Notes under the pieces: generated by a model
Told to the model about the DNA's origin: nothing
Database searches by the model: none
The model's input: the letters and a program-made list of their open reading frames with translations, nothing else
Position numbers and translations under genes: made by a program
Part shown: positions 8,108 through 17,400 of the stretch, in pieces
Position numbering within the stretch: the stretch's first letter is position 1
How the letters are laid out: each line of letters begins with the position of its first letter
Source: Ascidiaceihabitans sp029251465
GTDB lineage: Bacteria; Pseudomonadota; Alphaproteobacteria; Rhodobacterales; Rhodobacteraceae
NCBI RefSeq assembly: GCF_042932805.1
Contig: NZ_CP170633.1
Span: 2,604,001 to 2,668,000 of the forward strand
Direction: 5' to 3'
DNA length: 64,000 nucleotides

Positions 8108-8829
8108 CCCCTGCGCCAGAGCTTTGCCTAAGCGGCACGTATTCTGTCGAAGGCGTGCCGCTGTTCGGGCCGATCGACATGCGTCTGCCGGCGGGGCAAT
8201 GGACCTGCGTTTTGGGTCGCTCTGGTGTGGGCAAGTCGACGTTGCTGCGCGTGATTGCTGGCCTGCCTTGCGCGGGTGAATTCGACGGGCAAGTCACTGC
8301 ATCAGATGGTGCCACACTGTTTGACCGCATCAGTTTCATGGCACAATCAGATCTGTTGTTACCCTGGCTCAGTGTTCTGGAAAACACCGTGCTAGGGGCA
8401 CGATTGCGCGGCGAACAGCCAGACGTGCAAAAGGCCGAAACCTTGCTGGCCCGTGTCGGACTGGGTGATCATTTGCTGAAAAAGCCCAGCGCGCTGTCTG
8501 GCGGAATGCGGCAACGCACGGCCCTTGCCCGCACATTGATGGAGGACAGGCCGATCGCGCTGCTGGACGAACCGTTTTCAGCACTGGACGCAAGCACACG
8601 CGCCGACATGCAAGAGCTTGCCGCCGAAGTTCTCGCCGACAAGACTGTGCTGTTGGTCACCCACGACCCTGCCGAGGCTGTCCGGCTTGGGCATCAAATC
8701 ATTGTCTTGGCACCAGACGCAGCGCGCACGTGGCCAATGCCGTACTGCGATCCGATCCGTGATCAATACGCCGCGCAAACTGTGGCATGTCAGGCCAATC
8801 TGCTGTCCTTTCTGCGGGGTGCGCCATAA
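8104..8829 (+). CDS. thiZ: Pyrimidine-precursor ABC transporter ATPase (ThiZ-like)
   Basis: Nucleotide-binding subunit of the ThiXYZ importer, 241 residues. Walker A is GRSGVGKST (near residue 37), the Q-loop is FMAQSDLLLPW, the signature is ALSGGMRQRTALARTL, Walker B is IALLDEPFSALD and the switch histidine is LLVTHDPAEA. ATG 8104 overlaps the tenA stop. The C-terminal part resembles the nitrate/sulfonate/taurine-type ATPases to which ThiZ belongs. Placing tenA between the binding protein and the ATPase is a gene order seen in alphaproteobacterial thi clusters. Confidence 0.92.
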   Translation: MTPAPELCLSGTYSVEGVPLFGPIDMRLPAGQWTCVLGRSGVGKSTLLRVIAGLPCAGEFDGQVTASDGATLFDRISFMAQSDLLLPWLSVLENTVLGARLRGEQPDVQKAETLLARVGLGDHLLKKPSALSGGMRQRTALARTLMEDRPIALLDEPFSALDASTRADMQELAAEVLADKTVLLVTHDPAEAVRLGHQIIVLAPDAARTWPMPYCDPIRDQYAAQTVACQANLLSFLRGAP

Positions 8830-9557
8830 TGCGGTTGTGCTATGCGCTGGCGGCCTGCACCTTTGCACTGCTCCTGTGGCAGGGCGTGGTCTGGTTCACC
8901 GATGTTCCGCAATTCATTCTGCCGTCACCCGCGCGCGTTGCGCAGGCTGCGATCGCCAATCGCATCTTGATTGCACAAAACGCAATGGTGACTGCATCCG
9001 AAGTCGGCTTGGGCCTCATCATCGGAACGCTTTTGGGCGGGGTCACTGCGATCCAGCTTGCACGCTCGGCGTGGCTCCATCGATTGATCATGCCGTTGCT
9101 GGTGTTTACCCAAGCCATTCCGGTGTTTGCATTGGCCCCGATCCTGACACTGTGGTTCGGCTATGGCATCGCATCCAAAGTGGTAATGACCTTGTTGATC
9201 ATCTATTTTCCGGTGACCTCCGCGTTTTATGACGGGCTGACACGCGTGCCATCCGACATTCTGGACATGGCGAGAACCATGGGCGGCACGCCGCGGCACA
9301 TCATGTGGCGGATCAAAATCCCCCACGCGTTGCCATCTTTGGGCAGCGGATTAAAACTGGCTGCGGTTTATGCCCCCATTGGGGCGGTGATCGGTGAATG
9401 GGTCGGTGCGTCCAAAGGCTTGGGCTATCTGATGTTGCTCGCGAATGGACGTGCCAAAACGGATCTGATGTTTGCCAGCCTCTTTGCCCTCGCGATCATG
9501 ACGTTTCTGTTGCATCTGGTCGCAACCAAAACGTCTGACTATCTGAGCAAACACTGA
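8829..9557 (+). CDS. thiX: Pyrimidine-precursor ABC transporter permease (ThiX-like)
   Basis: Membrane subunit of the ThiXYZ importer, 242 residues and about six membrane helices. The coupling loop is visible as MARTMGGTPRHIMWRIKIPHALPS, the EAA-type motif that docks on ThiZ, and IGAVIGEWVGASKGLGYL is typical of the NitT/TauT permease family. The ATG shares its A with the thiZ stop codon. It is the last gene of the riboswitch-controlled operon, and no clear terminator was found before the LysR gene at 9619. Confidence 0.93.
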   Translation: MRLCYALAACTFALLLWQGVVWFTDVPQFILPSPARVAQAAIANRILIAQNAMVTASEVGLGLIIGTLLGGVTAIQLARSAWLHRLIMPLLVFTQAIPVFALAPILTLWFGYGIASKVVMTLLIIYFPVTSAFYDGLTRVPSDILDMARTMGGTPRHIMWRIKIPHALPSLGSGLKLAAVYAPIGAVIGEWVGASKGLGYLMLLANGRAKTDLMFASLFALAIMTFLLHLVATKTSDYLSKH

Positions 9558-9618
9558 CGCGTTCAGCGCTGTTGCGTTTATGGATACCAAATCAAGTTGA
9601 TCGATAATATGAATAGGT

Positions 9619-10497
9619 ATGACCTTTGACCAAATCAAAACATTCCTGTGGGTTGCGCGCCTCGGCGGATTCCGCAAGGCCGCTGAACGCCTAAATCTGT
9701 CGCAGCCTGCTGTGTCGACGCGCATTTCCAACCTCGAAGAAGAACTGCGCGTGCCGCTGTTTGAACGCGGCCAAGGCGACGTCGTTCTGACCAAACATGG
9801 AACGCTGCTGCTGTCTTATGCCGAGCAAATGTTGTTTGTCGAAGAAGAGATCAAACAGCGCGTGGCGAACCCGTCAGAAACGACAGGCCTGTTTCGTGTC
9901 GGGGCCTCTGAAACGATTGCCCAAGCGTGGTTGCCCGAGTTTCTGAAAGCGTTCTCAGAACAATATCCAAGGGTCAATGTGGACCTCACCGTCGATATCT
10001 CGCTGAACCTGCGCGCCGCGCTTTTGGAGCGACGTTTGGATCTGGTTTTTCTGATGGGTCCGGTGTCTGAATTTTCCGTCGAAAACGTCGCCTTGCCGCC
10101 TTTTGACTTGCACTGGTATCGCTCAACCCAGAACCAGGAAACCGATCTGAGCGCCATTCCGATCATCTCGTATTCCAGCAAAACGCGCCCCTACAGAGAG
10201 CTGATGTCAGAGCTGTCACGGCGCATCGGACCCCAGCTGCGGGTCTACGCATCAGCGTCTTTGTCAGCCAGTTTGAAAATGATCGCAGCGGGAATCGCCG
10301 TCGGTCCATACCCACGCGCTTTGGCCGAAGACTTCCTTAGGTCAGGGCAAATCATTGAATTCGATCCGGGGTTCCGGCCACAGCCGTTAGAATTCACCGC
10401 CTCCTATTTGTCAGAGCCTCGCAGCTTTCTTGTTGAAAACAGTGCAGAAATTGCCAGAGGCGTCGCGCAAAAGTGGGATGTTTCGCATCCAAGGTAG
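9619..10497 (+). CDS. LysR-family transcriptional regulator
   Basis: A 292-residue LysR protein. The N-terminal winged helix-turn-helix reads MTFDQIKTFLWVARLGGFRKAAERLNLSQPAVSTRISNLEEEL, followed by the linker helix and a periplasmic-binding-like effector domain beginning around residue 90 (TGLFRVGASETIAQAWLPEFL). It lies directly upstream of, and on the same strand as, the YcsI-TRAP-oxoprolinase genes. Two inverted repeats in the 94-base gap after it (10510-10523 and 10560-10576) fit LysR recognition and activation sites. Its effector is probably the substrate or an intermediate of that pathway (inference). Confidence 0.93.
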   Translation: MTFDQIKTFLWVARLGGFRKAAERLNLSQPAVSTRISNLEEELRVPLFERGQGDVVLTKHGTLLLSYAEQMLFVEEEIKQRVANPSETTGLFRVGASETIAQAWLPEFLKAFSEQYPRVNVDLTVDISLNLRAALLERRLDLVFLMGPVSEFSVENVALPPFDLHWYRSTQNQETDLSAIPIISYSSKTRPYRELMSELSRRIGPQLRVYASASLSASLKMIAAGIAVGPYPRALAEDFLRSGQIIEFDPGFRPQPLEFTASYLSEPRSFLVENSAEIARGVAQKWDVSHPR

Positions 10498-10509
10498 TTC
10501 TAAAAAATC

Positions 10510-10576
10510 TATCACACCTGATACAAAATGATAATTTGCATGAATTGACGCATCCGTGGAATGTATTTCCTACATT
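10510..10576 (+). promoter_or_regulatory. Candidate LysR-binding inverted repeats upstream of the YcsI-TRAP operon
   Basis: TATCACACCTGATA (10510-10523) has perfect 5-base arms and the T-to-A framing of LysR sites. AATGTA/TACATT with a 5-base spacer (10560-10576) forms a second repeat close to the start codon at 10592. Two dyads about 50 bases apart suit the recognition-site/activation-site layout of LysR regulation, though the second lies unusually near the gene. Confidence 0.4.
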
Positions 10577-10591
10577 ACATAGGCGTCCGTC

Positions 10592-11419
10592 ATGACCTTA
10601 CACACCACCGCATATTCCGATCTCGTTCACATGTCTCCCGGTCAAGTTCGAGCGGCAATTCGCGTTGGATCGTACGCGGGTCATACGGCTGGCCTTGCCG
10701 CAGGAAAGCTCCAATGCAATCTCGCTATCTTACCGGAGCGATATGCGTTGGACTTTCTGCGGTTCTGTCAACGCAACCCCAAACCCTGCCCGATTGTGGG
10801 TGTTAGCGACAGCGGCGATGCGTTCTTGCCGACCCTTGGTCATGACATCGATATCCGCACGGATGTGTCCAAATACCGGGTGTTCAAAGACGGGGCGTTG
10901 GCAGAAGAAGTGACCGACATCAAAGCGCTTTGGACCGATGACATGGTCACTGTAGCGCTGGGGTGTTCGTTCACGTTTGAAAACGCACTTTTGCGCCACG
11001 ATATCCCTGTGCGCCACATCGAAACGGGTCGCAATGTTCCGATGTTTCGTTCGAACATCGATCTGATGCCGGCGGGGCCGTTTGCCGGAAAAATGGTCGT
11101 AACAATGCGCCCGATCCCTACAGAACAGGTCGAACAGGCGCGCAATATCAGCGCCCGCTATCCTCATGCTCACGGTGCACCGATTGCGATTGGTGATCCC
11201 GCAGACATTGGGATTTCGGATTTGTCACAGCCCGATTGGGGCGACGCGGTCGACATCAATCCCGGCGAAATCCCCGTCTATTGGGCCTGCGGCGTCACCC
11301 CGCAAAACGTTCTTTTGGACGCGAAATTGCCGCTGTGTATCACCCATTCCCCCGGCCACATGTTGATCGCAGACGTGGCTGAGGACGCAGAAACCACCAT
11401 CCTACAACCAAAAAAATAA
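10592..11419 (+). CDS. YcsI/DUF1445 family protein (D-glutamate cyclase-related, putative hydro-lyase)
   Basis: A 275-residue protein of the DUF1445 family. Family pieces are VRAAIRVGSYAGHTAGLAAGKLQCNLAILP, NPKPCPIVG, the metal/active-site-like block ALGCSFTFENALL, and GEIPVYWACGVTPQN followed by CITHSPGHMLI near the C-terminus. A mammalian member containing this domain is a D-glutamate cyclase forming 5-oxo-D-proline, and Bacillus subtilis ycsI sits in the pxpABC 5-oxoprolinase locus (family knowledge). Here it precedes a TRAP transporter and a fused 5-oxoprolinase, so a role in lactam/5-oxoproline metabolism is likely. The exact reaction in bacteria is unproven. Confidence 0.88.
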   Translation: MTLHTTAYSDLVHMSPGQVRAAIRVGSYAGHTAGLAAGKLQCNLAILPERYALDFLRFCQRNPKPCPIVGVSDSGDAFLPTLGHDIDIRTDVSKYRVFKDGALAEEVTDIKALWTDDMVTVALGCSFTFENALLRHDIPVRHIETGRNVPMFRSNIDLMPAGPFAGKMVVTMRPIPTEQVEQARNISARYPHAHGAPIAIGDPADIGISDLSQPDWGDAVDINPGEIPVYWACGVTPQNVLLDAKLPLCITHSPGHMLIADVAEDAETTILQPKK

Positions 11420-11443
11420 CAACAACCAACTTGGAGAAAAGAC

Positions 11444-12481
11444 ATGAAAAAAGTAACAACAGCAATCGCCGCCCTCGCCCTGAGCGCCAGCGCTGCGCTC
11501 GCCGATGATCCGGTGGTGCTGAACGCCGTGGGCACGTGGTCCAGCCTGACCAACTACCAAAAGCACGAAGAGCCGTTTTTCAACTCGCGCCTGAACGAAG
11601 CGTCTGGCGGCAAAATTATTGGCAAAATCCAATCCCAGTCCGGCCTTGGCCTTAAGGGTTTCGAAATCATGCGTTTGGTCAAAAACGGCGTGTTTGATTT
11701 TGCCTTTGGCCTGCCCGGCTACGTCGCTGCCGAAAACGCGATTTTTGAAGGCGCGGACCTGTCGACCTTGACCCAAGACATCGACACGCAGCGCAAAGTG
11801 TCGGATGCGTATTATCCGACTTTGGAAACTGCTTTTGCGGACATTTACAATGCCAAATTGCTGATGCTGTACCCGTTCCCAAGCCAGACACTGTGGTGCA
11901 ACGGCGAAGTGAACGGCATCGAAGACCTGAAAGGCAAAAAGATCCGCGTTTATTCCACGACTTTGGGTGACTTTGTCGAAGGCGTCGGCGGCACGTCCGT
12001 CACTGTGTCCTTCTCCGAAGTGATCCCGGCCTTGGAAAAAGGCGTTGTCGATTGCGCAATCACCGGCACGATGTCGGCCTACACCGCCAAATGGAACCAA
12101 GTCGCGACACACGCCTACACCCTGCGCGTTGGTTGGGGCCTCGCGTTCGGGGCGATGAACATGGACAAATGGAACAGCCTAACGGCGGATCAGCAAACGC
12201 TGCTGCAAACAGAAATCGGCACGCTGACAGACGCGATGTGGGCAGAAACAGCGACCGAAGATGACGTTGCGATTTCCTGCATCACAGGCGGCGAATGTGC
12301 GATTGGCGAAGCCGGTTCCATGACCTTGGTCGAACCATCGAAGGCCGATTTGGCCGCGCGTGACACCATCGCCACGGACGTTGTTCTGGCCCGCTGGGCC
12401 GAACGTTGTGGCGCGGACTGCGCTGCAAACTGGAACGAAACGGTTGGCCCGATTTTGGGTCTGACTGCCGCCGCCAAATAA
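11444..12481 (+). CDS. TRAP transporter solute-binding protein (DctP family), candidate 5-oxoproline receptor
   Basis: Periplasmic binding protein of 345 residues. The signal peptide is MKKVTTAIAALALSASAALA. TRAP features include SGGKIIGKIQSQSGLGLKGFEIMRLVKNGVFDFAFG, LYPFPSQTLWCNGEV, GKKIRVYSTT with the conserved arginine, and SFSEVIPALEKGVVDCAITGTMSAY. Six cysteines in the C-terminal third (SCITGGEC, ERCGADCAANW and nearby) suggest disulfides, which is less usual for DctP proteins. TAXI-like families were considered but the fold motifs are DctP. The proposed ligand, 5-oxoproline or a related lactam, rests only on the neighbouring YcsI and oxoprolinase. Confidence 0.88.
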   Translation: MKKVTTAIAALALSASAALADDPVVLNAVGTWSSLTNYQKHEEPFFNSRLNEASGGKIIGKIQSQSGLGLKGFEIMRLVKNGVFDFAFGLPGYVAAENAIFEGADLSTLTQDIDTQRKVSDAYYPTLETAFADIYNAKLLMLYPFPSQTLWCNGEVNGIEDLKGKKIRVYSTTLGDFVEGVGGTSVTVSFSEVIPALEKGVVDCAITGTMSAYTAKWNQVATHAYTLRVGWGLAFGAMNMDKWNSLTADQQTLLQTEIGTLTDAMWAETATEDDVAISCITGGECAIGEAGSMTLVEPSKADLAARDTIATDVVLARWAERCGADCAANWNETVGPILGLTAAAK

Positions 12482-12494
12482 GCGGTACCCAACT

Positions 12495-12520
12495 GAGCGG
12501 CGGGACATTTTCCGCCGCTC
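12495..12520 (+). terminator. Intercistronic hairpin between the second dctP and dctQ
   Basis: GAGCGGCGG (12495-12503) pairs perfectly with CCGCCGCTC (12512-12520) across an 8-base loop. No U-run follows, so it is more likely a 3'-end stabiliser of the binding-protein message than a full terminator. It sits in the same place as the hairpin in the first TRAP operon. Confidence 0.7.
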
Positions 12521-12552
12521 ACCCCACCCTCTCCTTGCACAGGATTTCCCCG

Positions 12553-13116
12553 ATGTTAGAGCGATTGCTAACCCAGACGCGTACTCTCAGCCTTTGGCTC
12601 ACATGGTTGGGCGGATCGCTGATCGTCCTGTCAGCCTTTCTGGTCACAGCCGAAGTGTTCCTGCGCAAGGTCTTCAATTTTTCCATTGGCGGCGCGGATG
12701 AAATTTCAGGTTACGCGTTCGGCGTCGCAACCGCCCTCGCCCTGTCCTACGCGCTGTTTGAGCGTGCCCATATTCGGGTCGACGCGCTGCTCGGCGTGTT
12801 CCCCAAAGCGCTTCATGGCCTCATCAATCTGTTTGGAATGATCATGCTGATCGGCTTTGCCGCCGTGGTCGTCTACAACGTTTGGTCCATGGTTGGTGAC
12901 ACGCTCGACAACGGGTCACGTTCGATTACGCCCATGCGCGTACCGTTGGCATTGCCCCAAATTCCCTGGCTGTTCGGATGGATGTTCTTTGTCTTTTCTG
13001 GTGCCTTGCTCTGCCTTGTCGCGATCAAACGCATGATGGCAGGCGACACCGCCGGCACCCAAGATCTGATCGGTGTCAAATCCCTCGACGAACAAATCCA
13101 AGACGAGACGGTATAA
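12553..13116 (+). CDS. TRAP transporter small permease subunit (DctQ family)
   Basis: A 187-residue membrane protein with four hydrophobic helices. The pattern FLVTAEVFLRKVFNFSIGGADEISGYAFGVATALALSYALFERAHIRVD is the standard DctQ core (helix 2 and the loop carrying conserved charged residues). ATG 12553 is four bases after a CCCCG stretch and lacks a strong Shine-Dalgarno, so translation may be set lower than for the binding protein. The dctM start lies four bases after its stop. Confidence 0.9.
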   Translation: MLERLLTQTRTLSLWLTWLGGSLIVLSAFLVTAEVFLRKVFNFSIGGADEISGYAFGVATALALSYALFERAHIRVDALLGVFPKALHGLINLFGMIMLIGFAAVVVYNVWSMVGDTLDNGSRSITPMRVPLALPQIPWLFGWMFFVFSGALLCLVAIKRMMAGDTAGTQDLIGVKSLDEQIQDETV

Positions 13117-13120
13117 TCTG

Positions 13121-14404
13121 ATGCTTATCAAGACACTGCTTATTCTGCTGGCCCTGATTGGTCTGGCCGTCCCGATTGCCGCCTCGCTTGGGTGGTTGGG
13201 TTTGATCCTGCAATTCACCGATAGCATGATGCCGTTGCACCGCGCGATTTCCGACATGGCCTGGCAGACTTCAACCGACTTTCTGCTGGTTGCGATCCCG
13301 ATGTTTGTGATGATGGGTGAAATCCTGCTGCGCGCGGGTATTACCGAACGGATGTACGACGGCATCGTCAAATGGGTGGGCTGGTTGCCCGGCGGCTTGA
13401 TGCATTCCAACATCGGATCATCTGCGCTGTTTGCGGCGACCTCTGGGTCATCCGTGGCAACGGCTGCGACCATCGGTACAGTCGCCGTACCCCAAATCGA
13501 AAAACGCGGCTACAACGAGAGCCTGTTTCTAGGGACCGTCGCGGCAGGTGGCACCTTGGGCATCTTAATCCCGCCGTCGATCAACCTGATCCTGTACGGG
13601 CTGCTGACAAACACCTCTGTTCCTGAACTGTATCTCGCGGGCTTCATCCCCGGTTTCCTTTTGGCCCTGCTGTTCATGGCCACAATCGTTGTCGCCTGCA
13701 TGATCAAGCCCGAATGGGGTGGCGAAAAGCTGCGCCACACTTGGGCTGAACGGATGCGCGCGCTGCCTGCTTTGATCCCGCCGCTGGGCATCTTTGTGGT
13801 TGTTGTCGGGTCGATCTACGCAGGGCTTGCCACCCCGACCGAGGCTGCGGCACTCGGGGTTGTTGCCTCGATGTTGCTGGCCTTGCTGAATGGCAAAATG
13901 TCCATCGACATGATGCGCCAAGCCATTGAGGGCACCATGCGCACCACCGCCATGATCATGCTGATCATCATCGCCGCCGTGTTCCTGAACTTTGTTCTGT
14001 CGATCATCGGCCTAACCCAAGCATTGACGGATTTCGTCACCGGCCTTGGCTGGACACCGATGCAAACGATGCTGATGATCGTTGCTGTGTTGATCCTGAT
14101 CGGCTGTTTCATGGAAACGCTGTCGATGCTTTTGACCATGGCACCGCTGATCACCCCGATCGTTGTGGCACTCGGCTTTGATCCCGTCTGGTTCGGTATT
14201 TTGCTGATGGTCTTGCTGGAAACAGCGCTGATCACGCCGCCCATTGGCATCAACCTTTACGTCGTCCAAGGCATTCGAAAATCGGGGCCAATGATTGATG
14301 TGATCAAGGGGGCGCTGCCATTTGTTGTCACGATGTTTGTGATGCTTGGCTTGTTGCTGATCTTCCCGAACCTCGCGCTTTGGTTGCCATCTTTGGTCTA
14401 CTAA
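13121..14404 (+). CDS. TRAP transporter large permease subunit (DctM family)
   Basis: The transport channel of the second TRAP system, 427 residues with about a dozen membrane segments. DctM signatures: MFVMMGEILLRAGITERMYDGIVKWVGWLPGGL, SSALFAATSGSSVATAATIGTVAVP, GTLGILIPPSINLILYG, and LLETALITPPIGINLYVVQGI near residue 365. ATG 13121 gives an N-terminus starting directly in the first helix. It forms one unit with the DctQ gene and precedes the oxoprolinase gene by 67 bases. Confidence 0.95.
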   Translation: MLIKTLLILLALIGLAVPIAASLGWLGLILQFTDSMMPLHRAISDMAWQTSTDFLLVAIPMFVMMGEILLRAGITERMYDGIVKWVGWLPGGLMHSNIGSSALFAATSGSSVATAATIGTVAVPQIEKRGYNESLFLGTVAAGGTLGILIPPSINLILYGLLTNTSVPELYLAGFIPGFLLALLFMATIVVACMIKPEWGGEKLRHTWAERMRALPALIPPLGIFVVVVGSIYAGLATPTEAAALGVVASMLLALLNGKMSIDMMRQAIEGTMRTTAMIMLIIIAAVFLNFVLSIIGLTQALTDFVTGLGWTPMQTMLMIVAVLILIGCFMETLSMLLTMAPLITPIVVALGFDPVWFGILLMVLLETALITPPIGINLYVVQGIRKSGPMIDVIKGALPFVVTMFVMLGLLLIFPNLALWLPSLVY

Positions 14405-14471
14405 GTCCGAACAACACCATTTCTTGAAAACTGAAAAATGCTGGCGCGCCAGCACATAAAGGAGCTGTGCC

Positions 14472-17400
14472 ATGTGGCAATTTTGGGTCGACCGTGGGGG
14501 CACCTTTACCGACATCGTTGCTAAATCTCCGGAGGGGGAATTGCGGACGCATAAATTGCTGTCCGAAAACCCGGAGGTCTACGTCGACGCCGCTGTGCAT
14601 GGCATTCGTGAATTGCTGGGGCTAGGGGCGAACGATCCGATCCCAAAGGGTCGCATCGGGGCCGTTAAAATGGGCACAACGGTCGCCACCAATGCCCTGC
14701 TTGAACGCAAAGGCGAACGCACGCTGCTGCTGATCACCAAAGGCATGCGCGATCTGCTGCGGATCGGATTTCAAAACCGGCCGCGCTTGTTTGACTTGAA
14801 CATTCAACTGCCAGAGCTGCTGTACGAAGACGTGATCGAAGTCGAAGAACGCATTGCTGCAGACGGCGAGGTCATCGCCCCCCTTGATGCAAAAGCAACG
14901 CGCGAGGCCTTGTCACGGGCTTACGGTCAAGGCTATCGATCCGTCGCCGTGGCCCTGATGCACAGCTACCGGTTTGCAGATCACGAAAAACAAATCGGCG
15001 ACATGGCCCGCCAATCCGGCTTTGACCAAGTGTCGCTCAGCCATGAGGCCAGCCCGTTGATCAAGCTGGTATCACGCGGCGACACCGCCGTTGTTGACGC
15101 CTATCTTTCCCCGATCCTGCGCCGCTATGTCAGCCAGGTTGCCGATGCCTTGGACGCTGACAAAGGCGGCTGCGAACGCCTGATGTTCATGCGATCAAAC
15201 GGCGGGCTGACTGACGCATCCTTGTTTGAAGGGCGCGATGCGATCCTGTCGGGGCCAGCTGGCGGCGTGGTCGGCATGGTCAGCACCGCGACCGAGCACG
15301 GTTTTAACAAGCTGATCGGATTTGACATGGGCGGCACATCGACAGACGTGTGCCATTACGCAGGCGAATTCGAACGCAGCTTTGAAACCGAAGTCGCTGG
15401 CGTGCGCATGCGCGCCCCGATGATGTCGATCCACACGGTTGCGGCTGGCGGCGGGTCAATCTTGTCGTTCCGCGACGGGCGGATGCAGGTCGGCCCCGAA
15501 AGCGCCGGTGCCAACCCCGGCCCTGCTGCCTACCGGCGTGGTGGCCCGCTGACCGTCACCGATTGCAACGTCCTGCTTGGCAAGTTGCAACCTGATTTGT
15601 TCCCGCCGGTGTTTGGCCCGAATGCCGATCAGCCGCTAGATGTCGATGCCGTGCGCACAAAATTCAAAACCATGGCGACCGAGATCGGCAACGGTTTGTC
15701 GGTCGAGGAAATCGCCCAAGGCTTCCTGCGGATTGCCGTCGAAAACATGGCCAACGCGATCAAAAAAATCAGCGTTCAGCGTGGTTATGACGTGACCAAA
15801 TACACGATGAACTGCTTTGGTGGCGCGGGCGGTCAACACGCCTGTCTGGTCGCGGATGCTTTGGGGATGCAGAGCGTCTTTATCCACCCGTTTGCCGGTG
15901 TTCTGTCCGCCTTCGGGATGGGCCTTGCTGACGTGCGGGCTATGCGGGAAAACCAGTTTGGCAACGCCATTGATCAGATTGACGCGGCCTGCGGCGTACT
16001 GGATCAGCTTTGCGCCGATGCAAAAACCGAAGTCAGTGGCCAAGGGATACCCGAACAAAATATCACCACCGTCAGAATGGCGCACATCCGCCCCTCGGGC
16101 GCGCAACAAACCCTAGAGGTCCCGTTCGGAACCGCTGCCGAGATGACCCGCGCCTTCAACACCGCCCACCAGCAGCGGTTCGGATTTGTGCCCGAAGGTG
16201 CGGCATTGGTGATCGAGGTTTTATCCGCCGAGGCCATCGGCGAAACCGGCGAAACCGTGACGTTGACTGAGGAAACAAGCGGTCTGAGCACTACGCAAAA
16301 CAGCGCCATGTGGTCGGACGGCGTACTGCACGACACGCCCGTGGTCGACCGCACCCGAATGGCCAAAGGCGATGTGATCCAAGGCCCCGCGATCCTGACA
16401 GAACCCACTGGCACCAACATTTTGGAACTTGGTTGGCAGGCAGAATGCGTCGCAGGGGGTTGCCTTGTTTTGACCCGCACCAAGCCGCTGGCCCGCACAG
16501 AGGCCATCGGCACCAAGGCCGATCCGGTGATGCTGGAAGTCTTCAACAACCTGTTCATGTCCATCGCCGATCAGATGGGCGCGACCCTCGCCAACACCGC
16601 GTATTCTGTGAACATCAAAGAACGCTACGATTTCTCTTGTGCGATCTTTGACGAAAATGGCGATCTGGTCGCCAATGCGCCGCATGTTCCGGTCCACTTG
16701 GGTTCAATGTCCGAAAGCGTGCGCGTTATCCTTGCGCAAAATCACGGCAAAATTCGCCCCGGCGATGTGTTCATGATGAACAACCCGTTTAACGGCGGCA
16801 CCCATCTGCCAGATGTCACCGTGATCACCCCTGTCTTTGACGCAGCCGGCACGCGAATAATCTACACTGTCGCCAGTCGCGGACACCACGCGGACATTGG
16901 TGGGAAAACACCGGGCTCTGCGCCGCCAGACAGCCGCACGATTGATGAAGAGGGCGTTTTGATCGACAACTTCTTGTTGGTCGAACAGGGTCAGTTGCGC
17001 GATGTCCAGACCCGCGCGCTGCTTGCGTCAGGTGTCTATCCTTGCCGTAACATTGATCAAAACATGGCCGATCTGTCGGCGCAAATCGCGGCCAACACCA
17101 CAGGCCTGAAAGAGCTACAAAAGATCACCACGCAGTTTGGCGTCGATACCGTGCACGCCTACATGACCCATGTTCAGGCCAACGCAGAAGAAAGCGTGCG
17201 CCGCGTTTTAGACGTGCTGCACGATTGCGAATTCATCTATCCGCTGGACAGCGGTGACCAGATCAAAGTTGCGATTACGGTTCACAAAGCCCAGCGCACA
17301 GCGACCCTCGATTTCACGGGCACGTCGCCTCAAAACGAATGGAACTACAATGCGCCGCTGGCGATTTGCCGGGCGGTGGTTTTGTATGTCTTTCGCACGC

